Below are positions 25,223-33,825 of a DNA stretch of 64,000 nt, one piece after another (position 1 is the first letter of the stretch; each line of letters starts with the position of its first letter). Origin of the DNA: G963702155 sp963702155 (GTDB lineage Bacteria > Pseudomonadota > Alphaproteobacteria > Micavibrionales > Micavibrionaceae); assembly GCA_963702155.1 (NCBI GenBank), contig OY969717.1, positions 62,001-126,000 of the forward strand, given 5' to 3'. Both the position numbers and the translations under genes were made by a program. The notes beneath the pieces are model-generated. The model did no database searches. It was not told where the DNA came from and saw only the letters and a program-made list of their open reading frames with translations.

Positions 25223-26536
25223 ATGAATAAAAACACCCTGAATCAAAAAAATATTTTATGGAGCGCAACTGAAGCCGCCGTTGTTACGGGCGGGAAAACT
25301 GCGCATGATTGGTTTGCAACGGGCGTAAGCCTGAATATTGATGATATCAATCCGGGCGATTTATTCGTGGCGTCGCGCGAAGATAATCTTGAGCATGTTT
25401 TTGCAAAAGGCGCGGTTGCTGCCATGGTTCCTGGCACGCACCCTTGCGATATTGATTTTCCGATCCTTCAAGTTGGCAATACGTTCGAAGCCTTACAAAA
25501 TCTGGCACAAGCTGCCCGCTTTAAAACACATGCACTTATGATTTCTGTCCAGGGGTTAGAGGCACGACATAATATGGCGGCTATGCTTGGCTCTGGCACA
25601 AATGTGTTTTGTGCTGGGCGCCATTTATCTTTAAGTCTTGCCAACATGCCGGAAGATTCTGATTTCGGCGTGTTCCCTTCATCTCCCGCTGTAAGGCCTG
25701 ATATCGCTGTGATCACCAACTGCGCTAAGTCAAATCGTGATACATTATTCGAAGCCATGCCCGTATCTGGTATCGCTATTATAAATGCCGACGACATCAA
25801 TGCGCCGCATATTAGGGCTGCCGCAAAGGCGGCCGGCATCCAAACCGTTTTATCCTACGGCCACAAACAAAGTGCTGACGCACGCTATAAAACAATTTTA
25901 TGTGCGGAGAATGGTACGCGCATTGATACAAATATTATGGGTGAGGAGTTCTCAATATATTGTGAGAATACATTTGACGCCAACCCCCTATGGCTTGCCG
26001 CAATGCTGGTTTATCGTTTGGCGGGCATATCACCTGAATCCCTTTTTTCAGATGTGTCAAAACCGGTACCATCAAACGGCTTAACGCCACAAGATACAAA
26101 GAAAAATGCCCTGCGCCTTCTTGACCCCCATATTAGTGAGCGGGCATCAAATATGAACAAAAGCATTTTTCGCGTTCAATCCATGATCGATTTGGGGCGC
26201 GGCAATCAAACGGCGGTATTGGATAATATTTTAAAACAAAACCGCCGCGTTTTATCCGGATATTCAAAAAGTTTGACCACACCGGGAAAGCTGGATAATT
26301 TAAATCTACTCTACGCCAGCAAGGGCGGGTCATCCGCGCAAAATCCGCGAAATGTTATCCGCGAAAATCAAAACCATAAAGATGTGAAACCAATCGTCAC
26401 TGATATTTTGGCGCCGGGTGATTTTGTTGTTTTCCGTCAAATCTGGAACAGCTCGCGCGCGGTCTTTTCCGAAGCACTTCGCCCTGTCCGCACCACTAGA
26501 AAAACAGCCAACAAAAGAACTGATTATGCTTTATAA
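25223..26536 (+). CDS. Degenerate MurF homologue (probable pseudoenzyme) in the murF slot
   Basis: The position (murE-this-mraY) and the N-terminus identify MurF ancestry: ILWSATEAAVVTGGKTAHDW, then VSLNIDDINPGDLFVA and FAKGAVAAMVPG, match the UDP-MurNAc-tripeptide-binding domain. LSLSLANMPEDSDFGVF and VRPDIAVITN match the central domain. The catalytic elements are gone. The P-loop (normally GSVGKT) reads ISVQGLEARHNM at residues 107-118. The Glu of E-x-G-M-N-x-x-G-E is replaced by FPSSPAV, the AH of TN-x-x-x-AH by TNCAKSNRD, the DSYNANP loop by an unrelated segment, and the K of VLVKGS by VVFRQIWNSS. Yet the 437-codon frame is intact and its end overlaps the mraY start. It may retain a structural or substrate-binding role. 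Confidence 0.8.
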   Translation: MNKNTLNQKNILWSATEAAVVTGGKTAHDWFATGVSLNIDDINPGDLFVASREDNLEHVFAKGAVAAMVPGTHPCDIDFPILQVGNTFEALQNLAQAARFKTHALMISVQGLEARHNMAAMLGSGTNVFCAGRHLSLSLANMPEDSDFGVFPSSPAVRPDIAVITNCAKSNRDTLFEAMPVSGIAIINADDINAPHIRAAAKAAGIQTVLSYGHKQSADARYKTILCAENGTRIDTNIMGEEFSIYCENTFDANPLWLAAMLVYRLAGISPESLFSDVSKPVPSNGLTPQDTKKNALRLLDPHISERASNMNKSIFRVQSMIDLGRGNQTAVLDNILKQNRRVLSGYSKSLTTPGKLDNLNLLYASKGGSSAQNPRNVIRENQNHKDVKPIVTDILAPGDFVVFRQIWNSSRAVFSEALRPVRTTRKTANKRTDYAL

Positions 26537-27611
26537 CCTGCTTGCCCCGCTTGGCGACGATATACAATTTTTCAATCTTTTCCGCTATATCACATTTCGG
26601 ACGGGCGGCGCTATTATGACCGCTCTAATCATCAGCTTTGTAATTGCTCCGCCAATGATCCGCTGGCTCAAGAAAAAACAAAAACAAGGCCAGCCTATCC
26701 GAACAGATGGCCCCGAAACACATTTTGCAAAGGCCGGAACGCCAACTATGGGCGGCCTAATGATTTTAATATCGGTAACAATATCAACTTTGCTCTGGGC
26801 GGATTTAACCAACCCCTTTGTCTGGTATGCCATGCTTGTAATGGTTGGCTATGGCATGATCGGTTTTGGTGATGATTATTTAAAGCTGACCAAGCGCAAT
26901 ACTAAGGGCTTGCCCGGAAAGGTAAAGCTCCTCGCGCAATTTATAATCGGCATTATCGCAGCCATAGGGATATCGGCAACCTTGCCGGATAATCTTGAAA
27001 CGCATGTCGCGATCCCGTTTTTCAAAGATTTGTTTATAAATATATCGCTCGGCTTTTTCATCTGGGCTTTATTAGTGATTGTGGGCGCGTCCAATGCAGT
27101 AAACTTAACCGATGGGTTGGATGGCCTTGCAATTGTGCCGGTCGCCATCGCTGCTGCATGTTTTGGGCTCATCGCTTATCTGGTCGGACGCGTTGATTTT
27201 ACCGAGTATTTGAACATTCCATATGTACCGGGTACGGGCGAATTAGCCATTTTGTGTGGCGCGCTGATTGGCGGCGCAATGGGTTTTTTGTGGTTTAACG
27301 CTCCGCCTGCTATGATTTTTATGGGTGACACCGGCTCGCTCGCAATGGGCGGCGTGCTGGGAACTATTGCGGTGATTACAAAACACGAACTTGTTCTGGC
27401 CATTATTGGCGGCGTATTTGTGATGGAAACGCTTTCGGTCATTATTCAGGTTGCCTCATTTAAACTCACCGGAAAACGGGTCTTTGCCATGGCACCTATC
27501 CATCATCATTTTGAGAAAAAAGGCTGGTCTGAACCCACCGTCGTTATCCGTTTCTGGATCATTGCGGTTATCCTCGCTCTGATTGGTCTATCCAGTCTCA
27601 AACTACGATAA
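26526..27611 (+). CDS. mraY: Phospho-N-acetylmuramoyl-pentapeptide transferase MraY
   Basis: MraY transfers phospho-MurNAc-pentapeptide to undecaprenyl phosphate to form lipid I in the inner membrane. The frame is open upstream inside the MurF homologue, but the ATG at 26526 (MLYNLLAPLGDDIQFFNLF) is the canonical start and gives 361 residues with ten helices. Motifs: FGDDYLKLTKRNTKGLPGK with the catalytic Asp pair, ASNAVNLTDGLDGLA, FMGDTGSLAMGG and APIHHHFEKKGW. It overlaps the preceding gene by 11 bases, so its translation is likely coupled to the degenerate MurF. This could be one reason that frame has been kept. Confidence 0.97.
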   Translation: MLYNLLAPLGDDIQFFNLFRYITFRTGGAIMTALIISFVIAPPMIRWLKKKQKQGQPIRTDGPETHFAKAGTPTMGGLMILISVTISTLLWADLTNPFVWYAMLVMVGYGMIGFGDDYLKLTKRNTKGLPGKVKLLAQFIIGIIAAIGISATLPDNLETHVAIPFFKDLFINISLGFFIWALLVIVGASNAVNLTDGLDGLAIVPVAIAAACFGLIAYLVGRVDFTEYLNIPYVPGTGELAILCGALIGGAMGFLWFNAPPAMIFMGDTGSLAMGGVLGTIAVITKHELVLAIIGGVFVMETLSVIIQVASFKLTGKRVFAMAPIHHHFEKKGWSEPTVVIRFWIIAVILALIGLSSLKLR

Positions 27612-27617
27612 AGTTAA

Positions 27618-28946
27618 ATGGATAAAGCCGCGCTCTTAAAAATAACCGGATCAAAACCTGTCGCCATTTTTGGTCTTGGCGCGTCCGGTTTGGCGGTAGT
27701 GCGCGCTATGACCAGGAATGGCATCAAAGCCATCGCTTGGGATGATAAAGAAGAAAGCCATAGTAAAGCTAAAAATTTGGGTGCAGATGTAATACCTCTA
27801 GATGCTAAAATCTTGAAAGAGTGCGCATTTTTAATCCTCGCCCCGGGCGTGCCGCTTGATTTCCCTGCACCACATCCTGTCGTACTTGCCGCAAGAGAAG
27901 CCGGCATAAAGATCATCGGCGACATCGAACTATTCAACATTTGTCACCCGGAAAAAAAATTCATCGGTATCACCGGCACAAACGGCAAATCTACAACCAC
28001 CGCGCTGATCGCACACACGCTTAAAAGCGTAGGCTTAAAAATACCTTGCGGCGGTAATATCGGTAAATCGGTTTTTGATCTTGAAGTAAATGACGATAAG
28101 GGTTGGATATTGCTTGAACTATCCTCTTTCCAGCTCGACCTCTGCCCAAATTTTTCGCCCGATATCTCTGTGCTGCTAAATATCACGCCCGACCACATTG
28201 ACCGCCATGGCACGTTGGAAAATTACATTGCATCAAAACAAAAAATTTTCCGAGGGGCAGGCTTGGCTATCATTGCAACAGATGACCGCCACACTAAAAA
28301 GATAGCAAACACCCTTAAAGCCGGCGCAAGGCAAGTCATAACCGTATCCAAAAAATTTTTGTTACCATTCGAAAATAAAAATCTAAATTTGCGCGGCGCG
28401 CACAATATTCAGAATATGCAAATCGCCCGCGCAGTATGTACAAAATTAGGGTTGACCGAAGCGCAAATAGAGCAGGGCTTTCAAACCTATAATGGCCTCC
28501 CGCATCGCCAGCATTTGATCCGTACGATCAAGGGTGTACAATATATTAACGATAGCAAAGCCACCAACGCCGAAGCGGCCGCCACTGCGCTTGCCGCATA
28601 CAAAAATATATATTGGATCGTCGGCGGTACAGCAAAAAAAAGTGGCCTAAAAGGTTTGGAGCAGTATACACCCAACATCACCCACGCGTTTTTAATCGGC
28701 GCAACGCCTGAACAATTCGTGCCATGGATAAGTGAGCAAAAAATTTCCTTCACCATAAGCGGCACTTTAGAAAAAGCAGTTGAGGCCGCGCATAAAATCA
28801 CGCACAATAAAAACAACGAGAATATAGCCTATCTGCCAAATCCGCCAATAATACTTCTGTCCCCCGCATGTGCCTCATACGATCAATTCAAATCATTTGA
28901 ACATCGCGGCAACCAATTTGAAACGCTCGTAAAGAATTTAAAATAA
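27618..28946 (+). CDS. murD: UDP-N-acetylmuramoylalanine:D-glutamate ligase MurD
   Basis: MurD adds D-Glu, the second stem residue. The N-terminal nucleotide-binding fold shows VAIFGLGASGLAVVRAM. The ATP loop is ITGTNGKSTTTALI near residues 116-129, followed by ELSSFQLD, LNITPDHIDRHG with the Mg-binding His, and NDSKATNAEA in the C-terminal domain. At 442 residues it has normal length and all key residues, in contrast to the MurF homologue two genes upstream. It lies six bases after mraY and four before ftsW, in one operon. Confidence 0.97.
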   Translation: MDKAALLKITGSKPVAIFGLGASGLAVVRAMTRNGIKAIAWDDKEESHSKAKNLGADVIPLDAKILKECAFLILAPGVPLDFPAPHPVVLAAREAGIKIIGDIELFNICHPEKKFIGITGTNGKSTTTALIAHTLKSVGLKIPCGGNIGKSVFDLEVNDDKGWILLELSSFQLDLCPNFSPDISVLLNITPDHIDRHGTLENYIASKQKIFRGAGLAIIATDDRHTKKIANTLKAGARQVITVSKKFLLPFENKNLNLRGAHNIQNMQIARAVCTKLGLTEAQIEQGFQTYNGLPHRQHLIRTIKGVQYINDSKATNAEAAATALAAYKNIYWIVGGTAKKSGLKGLEQYTPNITHAFLIGATPEQFVPWISEQKISFTISGTLEKAVEAAHKITHNKNNENIAYLPNPPIILLSPACASYDQFKSFEHRGNQFETLVKNLK

Positions 28947-28950
28947 AATA

Positions 28951-30132
28951 ATGAAGCTCTTCGATCGCACCAATAAATCATTTCTAGGCCAATGGTGGTG
29001 GACGATGGACCGTTCGCTTTTGACGTCGTTTCTGATCCTGACAATTTGCGGTATTATGATGGTGGCAACGGCCAGCCCGCCTGTGGCTGAAACAATTGGC
29101 TTACCGCCTTACCATTTTTTGATGCGGCATATAGTTATGCTTTTCCCCGCAATGGCGCTGCTGATCGGTATATCGCTTTTATCACATAAAGTCATCTGGC
29201 GCGCGTCAACTATTGTATTTGTCCTCGCGATGATCGGCATGTTAATCGTTCCTTTTATAGGGGCAGAAATTAAGGGCGCGCAACGCTGGCTCAGAATTTT
29301 TGGTTTCTCGCTTCAGCCAAGCGAATTTATTAAGCCCGCTTTTCTTATTATTTCCGCATACTTTATATCACGTAAAAAGACAGGCGAAAATACGGCCGGA
29401 TATTATGTCGCCTTTGGCTTATATTTGGCAGTTATAACATTGCTTTTGATGCAGCCTGATCTGGGTATGACATTTATTGTTACAGCGTCTTGGATCGCGC
29501 AAATTTTTCTGGCCGGATTCCCCTTGCGGTATGTAACCGGCATCGCCGCCGCAGGGTTAGGCGGCCTTACAACAGCATATTTTGCCTTCGATCACGTACA
29601 CAGCCGTATCAACAGGTTTATAAACCCTGAAAGCGGTGATAATTATCAAGTCGACAAATCGCTTGAAGCTATTCAAAATGGCGGCTTTTTCGGCGCAGGA
29701 CCGGGGCAGGGCACTATAAAAAACCATCTTCCTGATGCACATGCCGATTTTATTTTTTCTGTTGGCGCAGAGGAAATGGGTCTAATGTTTATGGCAACTA
29801 TCATCGGTATATTTGCCTTTATTGTTCTGCGCGGCTTTAAAACATTAATGGATCGCGAAGATATGTTTGTAATATTGGCCGCGGGCAGTTTGCTCGCCAT
29901 GTTCGGACTTCAGGCTATCGTGCACATGGGCTCCGCCCTTAACGTCTTGCCTGCCAAAGGGATGACTTTACCCTTTATCAGTTATGGCGGCTCCTCTATT
30001 CTTGCAATTGGGTACGCCATGGGCGTTGTCTTGGGCTTAACCCGTAAACAAACACGCATTGCAATGCCAAAACCCCGCCTTGTATCAAAATTCGGATCAT
30101 TTCTCTATACACCAAAGCAAAAAAACGCTTAA
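28951..30132 (+). CDS. ftsW: Peptidoglycan glycosyltransferase FtsW (SEDS family)
   Basis: A polytopic SEDS protein of 393 residues with about ten helices. It carries the family motifs GAQRWLRIFGFSLQPSEFIKPAF, the large periplasmic loop SRINRFINPESGDNYQ, QNGGFFGAGPGQGTIKNHLPDAHADFIFSVGAEEMG (outline), and the closing KGMTLPFISYGGSS. With FtsI it polymerises septal glycan strands from lipid II. The ATG at 28951 is four bases after murD. There is a basic C-terminal tail in the cytoplasm. No unusual insertions are visible. Confidence 0.96.
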   Translation: MKLFDRTNKSFLGQWWWTMDRSLLTSFLILTICGIMMVATASPPVAETIGLPPYHFLMRHIVMLFPAMALLIGISLLSHKVIWRASTIVFVLAMIGMLIVPFIGAEIKGAQRWLRIFGFSLQPSEFIKPAFLIISAYFISRKKTGENTAGYYVAFGLYLAVITLLLMQPDLGMTFIVTASWIAQIFLAGFPLRYVTGIAAAGLGGLTTAYFAFDHVHSRINRFINPESGDNYQVDKSLEAIQNGGFFGAGPGQGTIKNHLPDAHADFIFSVGAEEMGLMFMATIIGIFAFIVLRGFKTLMDREDMFVILAAGSLLAMFGLQAIVHMGSALNVLPAKGMTLPFISYGGSSILAIGYAMGVVLGLTRKQTRIAMPKPRLVSKFGSFLYTPKQKNA

Positions 30133-30165
30133 AGTATATGGCAAAAGAAAAGAAATTATAAAATC

Positions 30166-31278
30166 ATGAATACACAAGACGAAAGATTGATAGTCCTTAG
30201 CGCAGGCGGAACCGGCGGACATATGACTCCGGCGCAGGCTTTGGGGCATGATCTTTTATCCCGTGGGTACAAGGTTGCCGTCATTACAGATAATCGAGGA
30301 AAAAACTATGAGCACATGTTTGGAGATATGCCAATGCATGTTGTGAATGCAGGAACTGCACATAAAGGCTGGCTGAGCAAGGCTAAAGGCGTACTGAATT
30401 TAGGAACGGGTTTAATCCAGTCTGCTGCGCTTCTAAAAAAACTAAAGCCGAGCGTTGTTATTGGTTTTGGCGGCTACCCATCTGTGCCGGGCGTATACGC
30501 CGCGCAAAAGCTGAAAATTCCAACTATTATTCACGAACAAAACGCCATTATTGGCCGCGCCAATGCTTTTTTAGCGCCGCGCGCAGACCGTATAGCGCTT
30601 TCGCTGCCGCTGCTCTCAGGCCTTGATGAACCGGAAAAGGTGCGTACCGTTATAACTGGAAATCCTGTCCGTCCGGATATTGCCGCTCTATATACCGAGC
30701 CTTATCCAGCATTAAAAGAAAATGGGACACTCCGTATTTTAATCATGGGCGGATCACTGGGTGCAACCGTTTTCAGCGAAATTGTACCGCAAACTCTATC
30801 CAACTTATCGCCTGAATACCGAAGAAGACTTCACATAGTTCAACAATGCCGCGAAGAAGATATATCCAATGTGCGTGAGATTTATAATAAAGCAAATATA
30901 AAGGCCGATCTGGCAACTTTTATTAAAGATGTCGCTACCGAGTTATCGGAGGCACATCTTGTAATATCGCGCTCTGGCGCATCCACAGTTGCCGAAGTAA
31001 CAACAGCCGGACGTCCTGCTATATTCGTGCCTTACCCGCATCATAAGGATCAGCAACAAAAAATGAATGCAGATTCCGTATCTGATACTGGCGGCGCATG
31101 GACAATGACAGAAGCCGGATTTACAGAAAAAGCATTGCTCGCCAAAATGGAAACATTTCTTCAAAATCCGCAGATATTATTTAAAGCCGCAGAGAAATCA
31201 AGCGAGTGCGGCAAACCGGACGCCGCCCGTAAACTCGGTAATCTCGTCACTGCTCTCGCGAGTGGCTGGGGAGATTAG
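30166..31278 (+). CDS. murG: Lipid II-forming N-acetylglucosaminyltransferase MurG
   Basis: MurG (GT28) transfers GlcNAc onto lipid I at the cytoplasmic face. It shows GGTGGHMTPAQAL near the N-terminus, GFGGYPSVPGVYAAQ, HEQNAIIGRANAFL, the second-domain IMGGSLGATVFSE, SRSGASTVAEVTTAGRPAIFVPYPH (outline) and DQQQKMNADSV. At 370 residues it has normal length. It is the last plus-strand gene before the first reverse-strand insertion and is followed within 60 bases by a hairpin that could terminate transcription from both sides. Confidence 0.96.
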   Translation: MNTQDERLIVLSAGGTGGHMTPAQALGHDLLSRGYKVAVITDNRGKNYEHMFGDMPMHVVNAGTAHKGWLSKAKGVLNLGTGLIQSAALLKKLKPSVVIGFGGYPSVPGVYAAQKLKIPTIIHEQNAIIGRANAFLAPRADRIALSLPLLSGLDEPEKVRTVITGNPVRPDIAALYTEPYPALKENGTLRILIMGGSLGATVFSEIVPQTLSNLSPEYRRRLHIVQQCREEDISNVREIYNKANIKADLATFIKDVATELSEAHLVISRSGASTVAEVTTAGRPAIFVPYPHHKDQQQKMNADSVSDTGGAWTMTEAGFTEKALLAKMETFLQNPQILFKAAEKSSECGKPDAARKLGNLVTALASGWGD

Positions 31279-31330
31279 ACGCTATTTTAGTGTTTTAATT
31301 CAGCATAGATAAAAATAAGAGTTAGACTAA

Positions 31331-31363
31331 AAAAGCCGCACAATATAATGCGCGGCTTCTTAT
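31331..31363. terminator. Bidirectional terminator between murG and the reverse-strand membrane-protein pair
   Basis: AAGCCGC (31333-31339) and GCGGCTT (31352-31358) form a seven-base-pair stem around a 12-base loop. AAAA precedes it and CTTATT follows, so U-rich tails exist in both reading directions. It lies between convergent genes, as expected for a shared terminator. Confidence 0.6.
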
Positions 31364-31393
31364 TAAGCTAATACGTATAATTACTTGATAATG

Positions 31394-31975
31394 TTATTTC
31401 AAGAAGCTGAATTTGCCACCAAAATCCGTGCCATGCGCACGGTGATGTCCGCCCATAACGCTTGCCCACCATGCAACACCCGCAGATACGCAAGAGACTG
31501 CACCAATGACAAAACCGGAAATAATAATCGCGTTTTCCTGCCTATCAGTTAGCGCTTCGATCACATCTATAGTCTCTGAAGAAACAGATAGTGCCGCCGT
31601 AAATGCGCCAAACAAAGCTGTGCCTATAAATACAGCCAAAGTACCTGTTGCCCAGACAGCAAGACCGTAAAATCCATCACGCATTTCATTATCATGAACA
31701 CCAATTTCAGGAGAAACGGATCGCGTATATCCTGCAATATATCCGCCTATTAAAGACGATATAAGCTGCACCAATAAAATCCACAATCCAAGAGCAACAA
31801 TACTCCAATGTGTAATGGATTTATCTTCGATATCCACTTCGCCGCTATATCCAATGGCTACGCCAAATTGCACAAGAACAATTGTAATCGCAAGTGCAAC
31901 AATTGATCCGGCAACAACAGGGCTCCATTCAAAGCGATGATGTGCTTCATAAGCTATTTTTTTTAATTCTGACAT
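31394..31975 (-). CDS. Four-helix inner-membrane protein of unknown function
   Basis: A 193-residue protein with a short cytoplasmic start (MSELKKIAYEAHHRFEWSPV) and four hydrophobic segments rich in Gly, Ala and Val: VVAGSIVALAITIVLVQFGV, WSIVALGLWILLVQLISSLI with a GGYIAGY continuation, LAVWATGTLAVFIGTALFGAF, and IISGFVIGAVSCVSAGVAWW. The N-terminal W-x-x-V-x-A-G-x-x-x-A-L and G-G-Y-x-A-G patterns occur in uncharacterised alphaproteobacterial membrane proteins; I know of no tested function. The C-terminus is His/Gly-rich (GGHHRAHGTDFGG). A GAGGG ribosome-binding site precedes the ATG, and a 24-residue microprotein is encoded 13 bases upstream in the same direction. The pair interrupts the dcw cluster on the opposite strand. 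Confidence 0.7.
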   Translation of the reverse strand: MSELKKIAYEAHHRFEWSPVVAGSIVALAITIVLVQFGVAIGYSGEVDIEDKSITHWSIVALGLWILLVQLISSLIGGYIAGYTRSVSPEIGVHDNEMRDGFYGLAVWATGTLAVFIGTALFGAFTAALSVSSETIDVIEALTDRQENAIIISGFVIGAVSCVSAGVAWWASVMGGHHRAHGTDFGGKFSFLK

Positions 31976-31988
31976 TTTTATGTTCCCT

Positions 31989-32063
31989 CTATGCTAGGCC
32001 AACAAATGACAAAATAGCCATAACAACTACAATCAATCCGATAATGTAAATAATTTGGTTCAT
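31989..32063 (-). CDS. 24-residue single-helix membrane microprotein
   Basis: The minus strand from the ATG at 32061-32063 to the TAG at 31989-31991 encodes 24 residues. It starts MNQIIYIIGLIV and ends ILSFVGLA, so it is one continuous hydrophobic helix. Small alphaproteobacterial membrane proteins with this pattern (a short polar start, about 18 aliphatic residues, S-F-x-G-L near the end) are familiar to me, although I cannot name a family. The stop lies 13 bases before the start of the four-helix membrane protein, whose ribosome-binding site falls in the gap, so the two are co-transcribed. GAAAGTGAA precedes its ATG as a modest ribosome-binding site. It may be a subunit or regulator of its neighbour. 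Confidence 0.55.
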   Translation of the reverse strand: MNQIIYIIGLIVVVMAILSFVGLA

Positions 32064-32288
32064 AATTTCACTTTCTTGTTTTAATGTTAATAGACCAAGC
32101 AGTTGTTTGCTTGAGAATTTCGACTTAACTAACAGGGAAGAAAAGAAAAAGTTCATTTTTTTTGAAAATAATTTTTTAAATCCTTAAAAACTCTGGCCTT
32201 GGCTTTCCAAAAACCTGTGCTATAAAAATAAAATCATTAGGCTGATCTAAAATCAAAGCTTTATAAAAAGAAAACGAAAGCTACAAAA

Positions 32289-33758
32289 ATGTCTCCTCCA
32301 CAAAACCCCATGCCTATCGACATCGGCACCATCCATTTTATCGGCATTGGCGGTATCGGGATGAGCGGTATCGCCGAAGTGCTATGCTCGCTCGGTTACA
32401 CCATTCAGGGCTCGGACATGAAGGAGGGCGCAAATACGCGGCGACTGCATTCCAAAGGAGCGCAAATCTTTATCGGCCACAGCGCTGACAATCTAAAAGA
32501 TAAAAACGGCAATGCGCCTGTGTGCGTGGTTATCTCCTCCGCCATCAAAGACAGTAATACCGAACTCGCCGCCGCCCGCGCGCAAAAAATCCCCGTGATC
32601 CGCCGCGCCGAAATGTTGGCCGAGCTTATGCGTATGAAGCGCTCTATCGCCATCGCCGGAACACATGGCAAAACAACGACAACCTCAATGGTAGGACAGG
32701 TGTTAGACACCGGAAATATCGACCCGACCATTATCAACGGCGGCATTGTGAACCGTTACGGCACCAACACCCGCATGGGGCAAAGTGAATGGATGGTAGT
32801 CGAGGCGGATGAAAGCGACGGAACATTTACGCGCCTTCCGATCAGCGTCGCCGTCGTTACCAATATGGACCCCGAACATATGGAGCATTACGGGACATTC
32901 GATAAGGTGCGCGAGGCCTATACGCGGTTCATCCATAACCTCCCGTTCTACGGATACGCTGTCTTATGTATGGATCATCCGGAGGTACAGGCGCTCATTC
33001 CAACAATCACCGATCGCCGCGTAATAACTTACGGCGAAAACCCGCAAGCCATGGTGCGGATGAGTGATATCAGAACTTCGCCGGAAGGCAGTCATTTTAA
33101 CGTCACTATCGCCCCCTTTAAACAAGGCGATCAGGAACTAACATTGCGCGATGTGTTCTTACCTATGCCGGGACTGCATAATGTACAAAATGCATTGGTG
33201 GCGCTCGCAATAGGGCATGAAATGGGCATCGCCCCGCCGCTCCTTAAAAAGGCGCTCGCCGAATTTTCCGGTGTGAAACGCCGCTTTACCAATGTTGGCG
33301 ATGTGGACGGCATTCGCATTATTGATGATTACGCCCACCACCCCGTCGAAATCGAAACCGTTCTAAAAGGCGCGCGCGCAAGTTTGGAGGGGACAGACGG
33401 TAAAGTCATAGTTGTAAAACAGCCGCATCGCTACACAAGACTTCATGATTTGTTCGAAGAATTCTGCACCTGTTTTAATGATGCCGACACTGTTATTATT
33501 GCCGATGTTTATACCGCAGGTGAAGAGCCGATTGAAGGCGCAGATAAAGACGGCCTTGTCGAAGGCATAAAGTCCCACGGCCATCGCGATGCTAGAGCTT
33601 TGGAAAGCCGCGAAAAGCTCGCGGAAACCTTGGCAGACATTGCAAACCCCAGTGACATGATCATCTTCATGGGCGCAGGTGATATCACCGCATGGGCGTA
33701 CGACACTCCAAAGGAATTGAAGGCGGCGCGATCAAAAAAAAACGGCAAGGCGGCATAA
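32289..33758 (+). CDS. murC: UDP-N-acetylmuramate:L-alanine ligase MurC
   Basis: MurC adds the first stem residue, L-Ala. The N-terminal fold has IHFIGIGGIGMSGIAEVL, the ATP loop is IAGTHGKTTTTSMV near residues 120-133, and EADESDGTF, TNMDPEHMEHYG and IIDDYAHHPVEIE follow. At 489 residues it has normal length. It starts a second plus-strand segment of the cluster after the reverse-strand pair, and the 225-base gap upstream (AT-rich, with a long A/T stretch) must hold its own promoter; I could not fix -35 and -10 boxes with confidence. Codon use is more GC-rich than in murG. Confidence 0.97.
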   Translation: MSPPQNPMPIDIGTIHFIGIGGIGMSGIAEVLCSLGYTIQGSDMKEGANTRRLHSKGAQIFIGHSADNLKDKNGNAPVCVVISSAIKDSNTELAAARAQKIPVIRRAEMLAELMRMKRSIAIAGTHGKTTTTSMVGQVLDTGNIDPTIINGGIVNRYGTNTRMGQSEWMVVEADESDGTFTRLPISVAVVTNMDPEHMEHYGTFDKVREAYTRFIHNLPFYGYAVLCMDHPEVQALIPTITDRRVITYGENPQAMVRMSDIRTSPEGSHFNVTIAPFKQGDQELTLRDVFLPMPGLHNVQNALVALAIGHEMGIAPPLLKKALAEFSGVKRRFTNVGDVDGIRIIDDYAHHPVEIETVLKGARASLEGTDGKVIVVKQPHRYTRLHDLFEEFCTCFNDADTVIIADVYTAGEEPIEGADKDGLVEGIKSHGHRDARALESREKLAETLADIANPSDMIIFMGAGDITAWAYDTPKELKAARSKKNGKAA

Positions 33759-33825
33759 GATGAGACTCCATCTTCCTCAAATCCAAAATTAAACCGTCAC
33801 ACTTGAAGCGTTTGAAAAAAATATC

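Noticed and set aside
32064..32200. Possible general-stress (EcfG) promoter for the microprotein pair
   Set aside because: On the minus strand TGAAC-N16-TGTT has mismatches in both boxes relative to GGAAC-N16/17-CGTT; too weak to call.
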